A stretch of DNA of 26,434 nt from a virus (IMGVR_UViG_3300045995_000786:1-26434); one strand, 5' to 3'; positions 1-8,156 are shown, counted from the first letter of the stretch. The notes: generated by a model not told the origin, from the sequence alone. A program made the numbers and translations.

Positions 1-2
1 AC

Positions 3-1175
3 AAAGACTACGGAAACTGTATGATACTGGACGAGCAATACGGTGGAGGCGTGATGATGTTTCTAAACTTGGACAGACCTGAAAAATATGACTCCGCAGA
101 GTTCGCGGCGATTGCTGTGGATGAACTGACAAAAAACAAAGAGCAAATCTTCACAGTGCTGAGGCGTAGGCTTCGCTGGACTGACCAGAAAACCCAAAAG
201 CATATACCTGACTGCAAATTCATCGCTGGAACTAATCCGGGAGGAATTGGCCACGCTTGGGTAAAGAAATTGTGGATGGACAGAATCTATGACGACAATG
301 AAATCGAACAGGATGAGTTCGCATATGTCCACGCAAAATATAGCGACAATGTGATCAACAATCCTGAATACGAAAAGGGGTTGCATTCAATGTCAACGAA
401 ACTGCGAAAAGCATTCCGAGACGGAGACTGGGATACATTCGAAGGACAATACTTCGAGCAATGGGGCAGAGCGTGGAATACTTGCAAGCCGTATAAACTG
501 CAATCAAACCTGATGAGGTTCTTGTGGATGGACTATGGATACTCAGCACCGTCATCCGTTCACTGGGCGGCACTCGATGAACTGGGCAGAGTCATCGTCT
601 ACAGGGAACTGTATGGCACAGGAATGACGTACAAAGCACTTGCACGCAAGATTCAAGAAATGACACCTCAATGGGAGCAGGATGTGCTACAAGGGCAAAT
701 GATAGCCGACCCTGCCATATTTGCGAAGAAGGGAGAGGACGAGGGCGAGAAAAGCGGAGCCGAACAGATGGACGAGGCAACCAAAGGATGGCTGTCGTTT
801 CGCCGTGGCAACAATGATCGAGTCAACGGTTGGGGAGTGATGCGTGAATACATGAAGCCATTCAACATGGACGGAGTGATCACATCAAAGCTGATATTCT
901 TCGAAGGACTGTGTGCGAACGCAATCAGAACCATCCCTGCACTGGTGTACGACTCGACTCGAGTGGAAGACTTGGACAGCAAAGGTGAAGACCATTGTGC
1001 CGATGAAGTGCGATATGGACTGATGGACATCTTCGAACTGTTCAGTGAAAAATCTCCTGAAGCACCAAAGGCAGTCAGGACGACTGATGACATTCGAAAG
1101 CGTGACCTGCTCGCACTGAAAAAAGAGCGAGAGGAAAATGAAGAAGAAAGCAATGTCGACTGGATGACAATGTAA
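3..1175 (+). CDS. terL: Terminase large subunit, 5'-truncated by window edge
   Basis: This is the motor and nuclease that packages phage DNA into the prohead. The reading frame is open to the left edge, so the ATG at 21 is probably internal and the Walker A part of the ATPase lies outside the window. Counting from that ATG, a Walker B-like IAVDE is at residues 31-35 and a coupling-type GTNPGG at 70-75. An RNase H-like nuclease domain follows, with its likely acidic metal ligands in MDYGYS (D171), IADP (D230) and HCADE (D328). This motif order is that of the phage terminase family. The C-terminus is a charged tail. It lies upstream of the portal, as is usual. Its last codons overlap the promoter for the next gene. 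The identification is firm; the packaging type (cos, pac or other) cannot be told. Confidence 0.93.
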   Translation, partial: KDYGNCMILDEQYGGGVMMFLNLDRPEKYDSAEFAAIAVDELTKNKEQIFTVLRRRLRWTDQKTQKHIPDCKFIAGTNPGGIGHAWVKKLWMDRIYDDNEIEQDEFAYVHAKYSDNVINNPEYEKGLHSMSTKLRKAFRDGDWDTFEGQYFEQWGRAWNTCKPYKLQSNLMRFLWMDYGYSAPSSVHWAALDELGRVIVYRELYGTGMTYKALARKIQEMTPQWEQDVLQGQMIADPAIFAKKGEDEGEKSGAEQMDEATKGWLSFRRGNNDRVNGWGVMREYMKPFNMDGVITSKLIFFEGLCANAIRTIPALVYDSTRVEDLDSKGEDHCADEVRYGLMDIFELFSEKSPEAPKAVRTTDDIRKRDLLALKKEREENEEESNVDWMTM

Positions 1176-1192
1176 AAATGTTATGTTATAAT
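1164..1192 (+). promoter_or_regulatory. Sigma-70-type promoter, probably leaderless
   Basis: The -35 box ATGACA (1164-1169) and the -10 box TATAAT (1187-1192) are separated by 17 nt. The -10 box ends 8 nt before the ATG at 1201, so transcription would begin at or within a base or two of the start codon. The -35 box lies inside the end of the terminase gene. Confidence 0.7.
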
Positions 1193-1200
1193 AAATTCAT

Positions 1201-1497
1201 ATGATTGAATCAATAAAAAAACTATTCACTCGCGACAAGTCAATCGAACTGCAACTGATTGCAGTGATTCGACAGCAACAAGAATTCATCGCGAAAAACA
1301 TTACTGAAAGAATTGTTTATGTTGATCCAAAGAGCGGATACACAAACGCCGACCGATTCGATGACCCAAACGCAGTGATTGAAAAGAAAGATGATGACGA
1401 TGAAGAATTCGAAGAGCCACAGGATATGAGTCCTGAAGAATTAGTAATGCAAATGGAGGGTAATAAAGCGGAAGGCGAAAAACCAAATGAAGAATAA
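1201..1497 (+). CDS. Small acidic protein of unknown function between terminase and portal
   Basis: A 98-residue protein. The first ~45 residues look helical and amphipathic, and the second half is strongly acidic, with runs of Asp and Glu around residues 62-75 and near the C-terminus. No motif is recognised. It is translated from what looks like a leaderless transcript, because the -10 box ends 8 nt before its ATG and there is no room for a Shine-Dalgarno site. Its end overlaps the portal start by 11 nt, so the two are likely co-expressed. The position between terminase and portal suggests a head-assembly role, but that is inference from context. Confidence 0.75.
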   Translation: MIESIKKLFTRDKSIELQLIAVIRQQQEFIAKNITERIVYVDPKSGYTNADRFDDPNAVIEKKDDDDEEFEEPQDMSPEELVMQMEGNKAEGEKPNEE

Positions 1498-3409
1498 AAA
1501 CATCGACAAGCCTACAAGCAACATGACACCGGACACTCAGTCCGTGACAGATAGGCAATCAATCGACCAGCTCAAATCATACAAGAAACACTGGGAGCCA
1601 AGGTGGTATTTATCACAGGCTTTTTATGAAGGTGTGCATTTTACATATCCAAAGAAAGACGCAACTGGAAACTGGCAGAGACGAAATGAGTTCGGAAAGA
1701 ATAAAGTCATCAGAGAAATTCCAAAGGCCAAGAAACAACTCGATTCAATCAGAAACTTGATACTCAAACTGAAGCAGAGACCAGTTGTGTATCCTGATTC
1801 AAATATCATTCTTGCTCACAATACTGACCCAATAAAGCAGGAACAAGAAAAAGATGCCGCAGAATTGCAAGCACGATATGTTGACAATCAAATGAATCAA
1901 GTGATGAAACTTGCAAGGCACAAAAAGAAACTCATCCGATACGCTGAGTTGTATCATGTTGCCTACATCCAAATCTTGAATGACAATGGCAAGAAAGAAT
2001 TTGCTGTGTACGACCCATTCGAAATATCAATCTTCCCAACAATTTCAAATGTCAATGAATATCCTATGCTGGCCAAACATGTGTCACATAGGTTTGAGGA
2101 TTTGATTGGAAATGAACTGTACGATCAAGAGGCAATCCTGAAAATGAAGGACACTGCCACTGCAGTAGGATCAGGAAAATATTCAGGTTCACTATACAAA
2201 GATTCATACATGCGAGAGCGATACGGAAATGCACCAAAAGACAATGTCTTAGTGGATGAACTGTATCAAATTGTAAAAGTCAAAGTTGCCGATGGCCAAG
2301 TGATTGATGATGAGGAACAATTCCACGCAGACTTCACTGCAGAAAATCAGCCAGTGGAAAATGAAGACGGCACAATGACTGAAGCACCACAACCTCCTGA
2401 AGTGAAAGAAGAAGAAAGATTGAGAGTCCGAGCATACATCGGAAGCGAAAAGGTTCGCGATGAAATCACAAACCTGTCAAAAATTCCAATATCAATGTTC
2501 GTGTGGGGAGACGAAGCATACTCAACAAGTATCATGGAAGACCTGATGCCTTTGAACAAGGCCTATGATATTTTTATGTCAAAACTTGAGCATAAAGCAA
2601 AGAAACTAGACACTGGCCGAATCGTAATGCAGAAAAGCGAAGACGCTAAAATACTCACCACCAACGATGGAGAGTTTATGCGATACAAACGATTCAAACC
2701 TGAAATGATGGATGAAGCAGGTGTACCAAACGCATTCATGGAGGCCGTCAATATGATTGAAAATGACATGAAAGAGCAAGGAGTCGCAATGACTTCGGCC
2801 GCTGGATTGCCAACAGGCGTTGAAGCATGGCGAGCAATCGAATCATTGAAAGAAGCTGATGCCTCAAGCATCGGAACTCAACTCGACAACCTAAATGAAT
2901 GCTTGACTGACCTCACAGAAAAACTGACAGAGATGATGGCATACGACATGACTGAAGAAGAAAATGTTCAGATGAAAGATGCCAATGGTCAAATGCAAAC
3001 ATATCGAGTAGTCGGAAAGCGTGGAGCAGATATCATGACGCAAGGTGGCGGAGTGATGAATCCAAACACAATCGTGCTGGATCCAAGCAGGACTACATTG
3101 GTCGAAATCGAGAGTGATTTGACATGGACGAAAGAAGGACAGCGATACTTCGTGCTTGACCTCGTGAAAGAAGGAATCCTTCCGAAAGAGACAGCACTCG
3201 AGACGCTGAAATTTGGAAACACGAAAGATGTGGTGGCCAAACTTATCCAAGAAGCATCATACGGAAAATCAATGATTGACATGCCTGACTTCCAAGTGTT
3301 GCCTGACGAACTTAAAAAGCAAATTTTAACAATATTATCTAACGGTGCTCCGCAAGGTGGCTCGGCAATTCCGACAGTGGAAACTGCCCCTCCACAGGCG
3401 ACAGCATAA
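1487..3409 (+). CDS. Portal protein
   Basis: This 640-residue protein would form the ring at the unique head vertex through which DNA enters and leaves. Evidence is its position after the terminase, its size, and a middle region typical of large portals. That region runs from a helical stretch near residues 140-160 (LARHKKKLIRYAELYHV), through a beta-rich part with YDPFEISIFP, to the sequence MEDLMPLNKAYD and long helices rich in Glu, Lys and Met. The length is nearer to P22/SU10-like portals than to the smaller siphovirus (HK97-like) type, which fits a short-tailed phage. GGAAGG at 1470-1475 lies 11 nt before the ATG, which supports this start. The C-terminal tail is Pro/Ala/Gln-rich. A portal identity is well supported by context; the exact portal subfamily is not proven. 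Confidence 0.87.
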   Translation: MKNKNIDKPTSNMTPDTQSVTDRQSIDQLKSYKKHWEPRWYLSQAFYEGVHFTYPKKDATGNWQRRNEFGKNKVIREIPKAKKQLDSIRNLILKLKQRPVVYPDSNIILAHNTDPIKQEQEKDAAELQARYVDNQMNQVMKLARHKKKLIRYAELYHVAYIQILNDNGKKEFAVYDPFEISIFPTISNVNEYPMLAKHVSHRFEDLIGNELYDQEAILKMKDTATAVGSGKYSGSLYKDSYMRERYGNAPKDNVLVDELYQIVKVKVADGQVIDDEEQFHADFTAENQPVENEDGTMTEAPQPPEVKEEERLRVRAYIGSEKVRDEITNLSKIPISMFVWGDEAYSTSIMEDLMPLNKAYDIFMSKLEHKAKKLDTGRIVMQKSEDAKILTTNDGEFMRYKRFKPEMMDEAGVPNAFMEAVNMIENDMKEQGVAMTSAAGLPTGVEAWRAIESLKEADASSIGTQLDNLNECLTDLTEKLTEMMAYDMTEEENVQMKDANGQMQTYRVVGKRGADIMTQGGGVMNPNTIVLDPSRTTLVEIESDLTWTKEGQRYFVLDLVKEGILPKETALETLKFGNTKDVVAKLIQEASYGKSMIDMPDFQVLPDELKKQILTILSNGAPQGGSAIPTVETAPPQATA

Positions 3410-3416
3410 TAAAACT

Positions 3417-3773
3417 ATGAGCAAAATGTACGACGCAGGGGAAAAGATGAGTGATTCAATGGACATGGAAATGTCATCTGAATCAAAAAATAAAGTGTAT
3501 TATCCACATCTTGACTTTGATGTGAAACAGTTCCCGGAGATTTCAAAAATGGATGTTGGAAAAACATACATGCTTGAGATGGAAGTGAAAGTCACAAGAA
3601 AATCAGAAAGCGAAACCGAGACAACGAGTCCAAAAGCATCATTGTGTTGCGAGGTTAGAAAAGTTGGATTGTCCGATGATCAGAATGAACCTGCAGATAA
3701 AAAGGTGGACAATTTAGTTGAGAAAATGTATCCAAAGAAAGATGAAAAGAAGATGGCAGACATGAAAAAATAA
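3417..3773 (+). CDS. Small head-region protein, possible capsid stabilising factor
   Basis: A 118-residue protein that begins with a Met- and Ser-rich stretch, followed by a likely beta region (residues ~30-85: YYPHLDFDVKQFPEI, VGKTYMLEMEVKVTRK, ASLCCEVRKVGL) and a Lys/Glu/Asp-rich tail. The ATG at 3417 is chosen because it lies 7 nt after the portal stop; an in-frame GTG at 3345 would add 24 residues read out of frame through the portal end and is unlikely. The pattern of two hydrophobic strands around a VGK turn resembles small proteins found beside portals and capsids in many tailed phages that may decorate or staple the capsid. That role is inferred, not shown. Confidence 0.7.
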   Translation: MSKMYDAGEKMSDSMDMEMSSESKNKVYYPHLDFDVKQFPEISKMDVGKTYMLEMEVKVTRKSESETETTSPKASLCCEVRKVGLSDDQNEPADKKVDNLVEKMYPKKDEKKMADMKK

Positions 3774-3794
3774 TCAACTCGCTGGAGGTGCGAA

Positions 3795-3980
3795 ATGAAA
3801 CCATTGATTATCATGTGTGGATGCGGAAAGGTGCGGAAGTTCGGTGAATGGGTAACACTCACACCCGGACAAAACATTGCAATCAATTCAGGCACATACA
3901 AAAAGCTAATGCAAAACTGCACAGCGTGCCAAGTTGTTCCCGGAACATCAAACAGGTTGCTTCCGGTGCAAGAGGTGTAG
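3795..3980 (+). CDS. Small putative zinc-ribbon protein
   Basis: A 61-residue protein with cysteines arranged as CGC near residue 8-10 and CTAC near 43-46, which could bind one zinc ion; the segment between reads like two or three beta strands. It has the clearest Shine-Dalgarno site in the structural region, GGAGGT at 3784-3789, 5 nt before the ATG. It lies between the portal-side genes and the scaffold. No known family is recognised, and a structural or regulatory role cannot be told apart. Confidence 0.7.
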   Translation: MKPLIIMCGCGKVRKFGEWVTLTPGQNIAINSGTYKKLMQNCTACQVVPGTSNRLLPVQEV

Positions 3981-4027
3981 CTCCATAGATGCTACATAAC
4001 GAGTTCGCGGAGCCTCCAAAACTCCGC
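3976..4027 (+). terminator. Two tandem hairpins, possible weak terminator or processing site
   Basis: The first stem is TGTAGC (3976-3981) with GCTACA (3991-3996). The second is GCGGAG (4007-4012) with CTCCGC (4022-4027). Neither is followed by a run of T, so intrinsic termination would be weak; RNA processing or attenuation between the portal and scaffold units is an alternative. Confidence 0.35.
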
Positions 4028-4042
4028 ACCAATTTCAAAAGT

Positions 4043-4070
4043 TTGACAGAGAAATAAAGAGTGTTATAAT
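4043..4070 (+). promoter_or_regulatory. Consensus sigma-70 promoter for scaffold and capsid genes
   Basis: A perfect TTGACA (4043-4048) and a perfect TATAAT (4065-4070) are separated by 16 nt. It would start RNA near 4077 and read into the scaffold and major capsid genes, the products needed in highest amount. Confidence 0.85.
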
Positions 4071-4160
4071 TAGCACATAAATAACTTAATCGAACAAGTC
4101 CGAGCTGGACTCTTCTCTCTTTGAGGAAGAATAATCCAGAACAGACATTCGCAAAATGTT
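4071..4160 (+). promoter_or_regulatory. Structured 5' leader of the scaffold-capsid transcript
   Basis: About 85 nt separate the expected RNA start from the ATG at 4161. The leader can form AGTCC (4097-4101) with GGACT (4107-4111), and TCTTC (4111-4115) with GAAGA (4126-4130). The stems share base 4111. There is no clear ribosome site right before the ATG; GAGGAAGA (4123-4130) is the best match but is 30 nt away. Confidence 0.4.
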
Positions 4161-4946
4161 ATGAAAGAAGAAAAGAAATATTCCAAGTGGGAATATGACG
4201 AAGAGCAAGAGGACGAGGAACAACCCGAATTCAATGAAGACGGAACTCCCAAAGATCCAAATGCGGAGGATGAGGATCCTGCTAAAAAAACCGAGGATGA
4301 ATTCGCTGATGACGCTCCTGTAAAAGTTAAAATCGATGGTAAGATCGTAACGATGACTGCCAAAGAACTTTCCGAAGGGTACATGAGACATTCAGACTAT
4401 ACTCGCAAAACCCAAGACCTTGCGGTGCAGATGAAAAATGCTACTCCTGCTGAAACAAAAGAGGTTAAGGACAAAGCGAATGAGATTGTTGAAAATCCTG
4501 ATAAGTTTACGGATGAGGATGTCAACACTGCAAAATACCTTCTCAAAGTAATCAAGGGAACCGGAATCGCTAAAGAGTTCGGACTCATGACTCGAGAGGA
4601 TCTAGATGCAGAAAAGGCCAAGGAGAAACAAGTCGCTGAATTTTCTACGAAACTTGACTCCGCCAAGGGAAAGATTGAGAAAATGAAGGGGATGCCAGCG
4701 TGGGATGAAGACTCAGTAATGAGTCACATGCAAGAAACAGGCATTCACGATCCATACGCCGCTTATATCAATATGAACGACGCACAGTATCGAGCTTTCA
4801 TCATCAAGCAATCCAAAGGCGACACTTCTTATCAAAGCGATAAGGGTGGAAAGAAAATAGTTCCGAACGAAAAGGTAGTTGAAGTGCGAACCGAAGAAGG
4901 CCATCGATCATTCCTTGCGGACGAAATTGCGGCGATGAGAAAATAA
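4161..4946 (+). CDS. Head scaffolding protein
   Basis: A 261-residue protein that would guide assembly of the capsid shell and then leave the head. The first ~48 residues are very acidic. Then comes a short conserved-looking unit (VKIDGKIVTMTAKELSEGY followed by MRHSDYTRKTQDLA, ~53-87), which has the typical beta hairpin and helix seen in many phage scaffold proteins. The rest is helical, Lys/Glu-rich and probably a coiled coil to ~185, with a basic C-terminus that could bind capsid subunits. It lies directly before the major capsid gene, the usual place. The call rests on composition, the YMRxxDYTRKTQ signature and position. Confidence 0.85.
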   Translation: MKEEKKYSKWEYDEEQEDEEQPEFNEDGTPKDPNAEDEDPAKKTEDEFADDAPVKVKIDGKIVTMTAKELSEGYMRHSDYTRKTQDLAVQMKNATPAETKEVKDKANEIVENPDKFTDEDVNTAKYLLKVIKGTGIAKEFGLMTREDLDAEKAKEKQVAEFSTKLDSAKGKIEKMKGMPAWDEDSVMSHMQETGIHDPYAAYINMNDAQYRAFIIKQSKGDTSYQSDKGGKKIVPNEKVVEVRTEEGHRSFLADEIAAMRK

Positions 4947-4994
4947 GTAAATTAAATTAAAAAACAGTTTTGGGAAGGAAGACTAACAAGCACT

Positions 4995-6215
4995 ATGGCT
5001 CTATTACCATCAGATGTCTTGAATCTTCTACAAAAATCAATTGACAAGAAGATTGCAGACAATGTGCCGCAGACTACTCCTCTGCTCACAATATTAAAAA
5101 GAAATTCAGGAGTGGATGTCCTTGCCAACGGTACCTTCTATGTTACTGAATGGGTTGGACAGTTCTCAAATGTTGGACAATTCGCGACTGGTTCGCAGTT
5201 GGCTGGCGGAAAAGCGGCAACAGCACAAATCACTGTTACTGCTAAGGACTTGTACGCTGATGTTCAAGTTCATGAGAAAACAGTTGAATCAATGGCTAAG
5301 GTTTCCGAAGGTGCATTGATTGACTTCACGAAAGGTTACACTGACAGAATGGAAGTGGCAATCGGCCGTGAAATGAACCGTACCTACAACGGTAATGGTT
5401 TGGGAAAGATTGCTCGAGCAAACGGCTCAAGTGCAGGTGGAACAGCTTTGACTGTTCAGGCTTTGGATGCTGATACTTCTGATATCGATCCAACAGCATA
5501 TCTTGAAGTAGGTGACTACATCAAGGTTGGTTCAGCCGCAACAACTTACATCACAGCAATCGCTGGAAATGTGGTTACCTTGAACGATTCAATCGCATGG
5601 TCAGATGAAGGAATCATCTACAAAGCGTCTAAGGACGGTGCCGTAGCAATTGAAATGCAAGGGTTGAAAAGTTTGATTGTAAATACCGGAACAGTTCAAG
5701 GTGTGAATGTTGCTAACTATCACAACTTGCAGTCTTTCGTAGACACTGATTCACAAAGTATTGCAACATACAAAGAAGCTCCTATGCAAAAAGCATACTT
5801 GAAAACAGTATCTCATCGCACAGGAAAAATGCTTGGTATCTGCAACTTGACAGTGTTCAACGCATGGGCTAGCATTCTGACCGCTCTTAAGAAAACAGCA
5901 AATACTTCTGAAATTATCAAAGGTGGAATCGGTCTCTCTGGAGACATGGAAATGCCATACTTGGATTTCATGAGTGGACAGGTCTACATGGACATCGATG
6001 CTTGGACGAACCATTGGTTCAACCTTGATCCTCAGTCTATGACGATCGGAGATTTGGGTGGTGGAGTTAAATTCTCTGTTGCTCCAGACGGAAAAGGTGT
6101 TTGGTCTCGTGTGACTGGTTATACTCCTCAATATGAAGCAACTCTTCGCTTCTACGGAGAAATGATCATGAAACGACCAAAAGCAAACTCTGTTTGTACC
6201 TTGCTCGTAGCCTAG
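4995..6215 (+). CDS. Major capsid protein, HK97 fold likely
   Basis: This 406-residue protein would form the icosahedral shell. It follows the scaffold gene and precedes strong terminators, as for a highly expressed capsid gene. The N-terminus (LLPSDVLNLLQKSIDKKIAD) is helical, followed by an extended region with a TFYVTEWVGQ strand, then a long helix (EGALIDFTKGYTDRMEVAIG, ~110-129) like the spine helix of HK97-type capsids. Residues ~155-212 look like an inserted small beta domain (GDYIKVG ... GNVVTLND). The C-terminus (YEATLRFYGEMIMKRPKANS) is the usual final strand. GGAAGGAA lies at 4973-4980, an unusually long 14 nt before the ATG. Codons here use more T-ending forms (ctt, gct, act) than neighbouring genes, which fits high expression. 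Confidence 0.9.
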   Translation: MALLPSDVLNLLQKSIDKKIADNVPQTTPLLTILKRNSGVDVLANGTFYVTEWVGQFSNVGQFATGSQLAGGKAATAQITVTAKDLYADVQVHEKTVESMAKVSEGALIDFTKGYTDRMEVAIGREMNRTYNGNGLGKIARANGSSAGGTALTVQALDADTSDIDPTAYLEVGDYIKVGSAATTYITAIAGNVVTLNDSIAWSDEGIIYKASKDGAVAIEMQGLKSLIVNTGTVQGVNVANYHNLQSFVDTDSQSIATYKEAPMQKAYLKTVSHRTGKMLGICNLTVFNAWASILTALKKTANTSEIIKGGIGLSGDMEMPYLDFMSGQVYMDIDAWTNHWFNLDPQSMTIGDLGGGVKFSVAPDGKGVWSRVTGYTPQYEATLRFYGEMIMKRPKANSVCTLLVA

Positions 6216-6226
6216 TCAGTTTCTAG

Positions 6227-6258
6227 ATTATCGGAGCCTAAAAACTCCGATAATTTTT
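6227..6258 (+). terminator. Intrinsic terminator after the major capsid gene
   Basis: A perfect 10-bp stem, ATTATCGGAG (6227-6236) with CTCCGATAAT (6245-6254), has an 8-nt loop and is followed by TTTT. It lies 11 nt after the capsid stop codon. Confidence 0.88.
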
Positions 6259-6273
6259 GAAGCCAATTAGCCG

Positions 6274-6303
6274 GCCATCCATTCGTGGGTGGCTTGTTTT
6301 TTT
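6274..6303 (+). terminator. Second intrinsic terminator, stacked behind the first
   Basis: The stem GCCATCC (6274-6280) with GGGTGGC (6287-6293) includes one G-T pair, has a 6-nt loop and is followed by TTGTTTTTTT. An outer AAGCCA (6260-6265) / TGGCTT (6290-6295) pairing competes with it. The T tract doubles as the -35 region of the next promoter. Confidence 0.82.
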
Positions 6304-6322
6304 ATTGGAAAAGGTTTATAAT
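6294..6322 (+). promoter_or_regulatory. Promoter overlapping the terminator; likely leaderless transcript
   Basis: The -35 candidate TTGTTT (6294-6299) matches three of six consensus bases. The -10 box TATAAT (6317-6322) is perfect, with 17-nt spacing. The -10 box ends 8 nt before the ATG at 6331, the same geometry as at 1187-1201. Confidence 0.62.
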
Positions 6323-6330
6323 AAAAACAT

Positions 6331-6624
6331 ATGATAGTACCAAATCAAAAAATGCAAAACGCTGTAGAGTTTATGTCAAAACTTGAAAGCGACATGAAAG
6401 AAAGACAAGTAACGGATTACAGAATAATCCGTCTTCGAACTGACCTGCGAAGAATGTCTGCAGATAGGGAATCAGTCGAGCGAAGTAAAAATGAAGAAAG
6501 AATAGTAAAATTCAACAATATATTTATAGCAAAGCTTGGCGAACTGTCACGCATCATGCAAACAACAGGATTCACAAAGCGTGATGATGTCGTGCAAACA
6601 GTCCGAGAAGTGAAAGCAAAATAA
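6331..6624 (+). CDS. Small helical protein of unknown function
   Basis: A 97-residue, highly charged (Arg, Lys, Glu) protein that looks helical throughout, with possible coiled-coil stretches near residues 10-55. No family is recognised. It is the first gene after the capsid terminators and probably sits at the 5' end of a leaderless RNA. It is followed after 6 nt by the first glycosyltransferase, so it is likely co-transcribed with the sugar-modification cassette. A function cannot be given; a small structural or regulatory protein is possible. Confidence 0.72.
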   Translation: MIVPNQKMQNAVEFMSKLESDMKERQVTDYRIIRLRTDLRRMSADRESVERSKNEERIVKFNNIFIAKLGELSRIMQTTGFTKRDDVVQTVREVKAK

Positions 6625-6630
6625 AAAACT

Positions 6631-7707
6631 ATGGAAGGAAAAAAACTCAGCATCTTGATGATCAACAACACGAAGAATGAAAATCCTTCGTACTGCTTCA
6701 GGAATAAAATCGTAGGAATCGCACTCGAGAAACTCGGCCACAAAGTTCATTATGGAACAACGGCCGTGAATATTGATATTGATGACTACGATGTTTTTAT
6801 TTTCAATCGATTCTATGAAGGTACAATGGCAAAATATGTAGAGTTCCTGAAGAGTATTGGCAAGACCATTATTTATGATAGCGATGATAATTACGAAGGA
6901 ATCGATGAGAGCCATGCATTCATGAAGATAAAGGACATTGCAATCCTGTCGTCTCGCGAACTGATAAAGTTGGCAGATGGAATCACAGTCAGCACCCCGG
7001 AACTCAAAGCAGAAATCCACAACTTCTATCCTGAAAAAGATATCTATGTGGTGCCGAATGCATTGGAACTGGACAAATACAAAAAACGAAAAGGAGGAAA
7101 CAAAAAACTCCGCATAGGTTTTCAAGGTTCAAACATTCATGTGCAAGATTTGCTGATAGTCATCGATGCCATCGCTGAACTGCAGAAAGAGTATGGATTT
7201 GAATTTGTCATATTTGGAATTGATGACACACCATTCAAAGACCTGAACAAATTCTGCATGGAATACAAAGACAAGAAATGGCAATGGATGGAAGACTTCC
7301 CAAAACTGTATGAAAAACTCGAGCAGATGGAATACACTCACATCAAGACAGTGGAGTTTGAAAAATATAGAGAGAAACTGTCCGATCTCAATCTTGACAT
7401 CGGAATTGCACCGCTGACAGACAATCGATTCAATAGGTCGAAATCGTGTCTGAAGTTTTATGAGTATGCGGCCGTGGGAACGGTCACACTGGCCAGCAAG
7501 GTGCTTCCGTACACGCTAGAAATGGACGATGAGGACTTGGTAAAGAATCGACACGACAAATGGGTGTCTAAACTCCGAAAACTCATCACAGACGAAGCGT
7601 ATCGCCAAGAAAGACTGTACTCGCAAGAAGCGTGGATTAATGAGAACCGAGACATCAACAAAGTAGTCAAGCAGTGGGAAAATATAATCAATTTAATAAA
7701 AAAATAA
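6631..7707 (+). CDS. Glycosyltransferase, GT-B fold (GT4-like)
   Basis: This 358-residue enzyme would move a sugar from a nucleotide-sugar to an acceptor. The N-terminal half (ILMINNTKNENPSYCFRNKIVG, with IIYDSDDNY near ~92-100) resembles the acceptor-side Rossmann domain, and VSTPELKAEI plus VVPNALELDKY mark the domain link. The donor-side domain carries the conserved SKSCLKFYEYAAVGTVTLAS block (~270-289), whose Glu is expected to contact the donor. No signal peptide is seen, so it should act in the cytoplasm. It is the first of a run of sugar-related genes placed between capsid and tail genes, suggesting that virion proteins or a host surface polymer are the target. The fold call is strong; donor and acceptor are unknown. 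Confidence 0.85.
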   Translation: MEGKKLSILMINNTKNENPSYCFRNKIVGIALEKLGHKVHYGTTAVNIDIDDYDVFIFNRFYEGTMAKYVEFLKSIGKTIIYDSDDNYEGIDESHAFMKIKDIAILSSRELIKLADGITVSTPELKAEIHNFYPEKDIYVVPNALELDKYKKRKGGNKKLRIGFQGSNIHVQDLLIVIDAIAELQKEYGFEFVIFGIDDTPFKDLNKFCMEYKDKKWQWMEDFPKLYEKLEQMEYTHIKTVEFEKYREKLSDLNLDIGIAPLTDNRFNRSKSCLKFYEYAAVGTVTLASKVLPYTLEMDDEDLVKNRHDKWVSKLRKLITDEAYRQERLYSQEAWINENRDINKVVKQWENIINLIKK

Positions 7708-7708
7708 G

Positions 7709-8155
7709 ATGAAAGACATTTTAATTGCAGTAGAAAGAGTTGGAGCCGAAGACACAAACGCTCAAGATGAAAGAATTGTAGAAATTGTTAGAGAATTAGC
7801 GGACGAAAACATTGTGCATGTTTATGCGAGCAGTGTTGTGCTGAATGAATATGGAGAATATCTCCGAGCCAAAGGAATTGAACTTCACACTCAAGGTGGA
7901 ACATCAGTCGCAGATATGCAGAATGAATTTGATGTCATTATTGCATTTGATATTTGGGGAATCAAAAACTCAAGACAATTTCAAGCACCAAAGAAAATCA
8001 GAGTGCAAGAAGACAGCACGCTGATGAGTTTGGTCAGTGAAATCAACAAGAAAGAAGAAAAAAAAGAGGTTGAGGATGAAGATGAGGAAAAAATACAGAA
8101 ACCAAAACCCAAGGCAAAGCCGAAAGCAAAACCAGCAACAAAACCCAAAAAATAA
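7709..8155 (+). CDS. GT-like half-domain protein with a charged Lys/Pro tail
   Basis: A 148-residue protein. Residues 1-100 look like a single Rossmann-type domain: strand ILIAVERV, helix, strand IVHVYASS, then FDVIIAFDIWG, similar to the N-terminal half of GT-B glycosyltransferases. After residue ~110 it becomes low complexity: Lys/Glu/Asp-rich, then Pro-Lys-Ala repeats (PKPKAKPKAKPATKPKK). No donor-side catalytic domain is present, so it may be a relic, a partner subunit of the adjoining enzymes or a sugar-binding protein. It starts 1 nt after the preceding stop and ends 1 nt before the next ATG, so all three genes are probably one translational unit. Confidence 0.68.
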   Translation: MKDILIAVERVGAEDTNAQDERIVEIVRELADENIVHVYASSVVLNEYGEYLRAKGIELHTQGGTSVADMQNEFDVIIAFDIWGIKNSRQFQAPKKIRVQEDSTLMSLVSEINKKEEKKEVEDEDEEKIQKPKPKAKPKAKPATKPKK

Positions 8156-8156
8156 G

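Noticed and set aside
3345-3416. GTG start giving a longer form of the small head-region protein
   Set aside because: The extra 24 residues are an out-of-frame reading of the portal end; the ATG at 3417 directly after the portal stop is far more likely.
8037-8156. Upstream in-frame extension of the second glycosyltransferase, with an A-run at about 8056-8065 that could suggest a frameshift fusion with the previous gene
   Set aside because: The open frame is a side effect of the A/G-rich low-complexity tail, and the ATG at 8157 sits 1 nt after the previous stop in a normal coupling arrangement.
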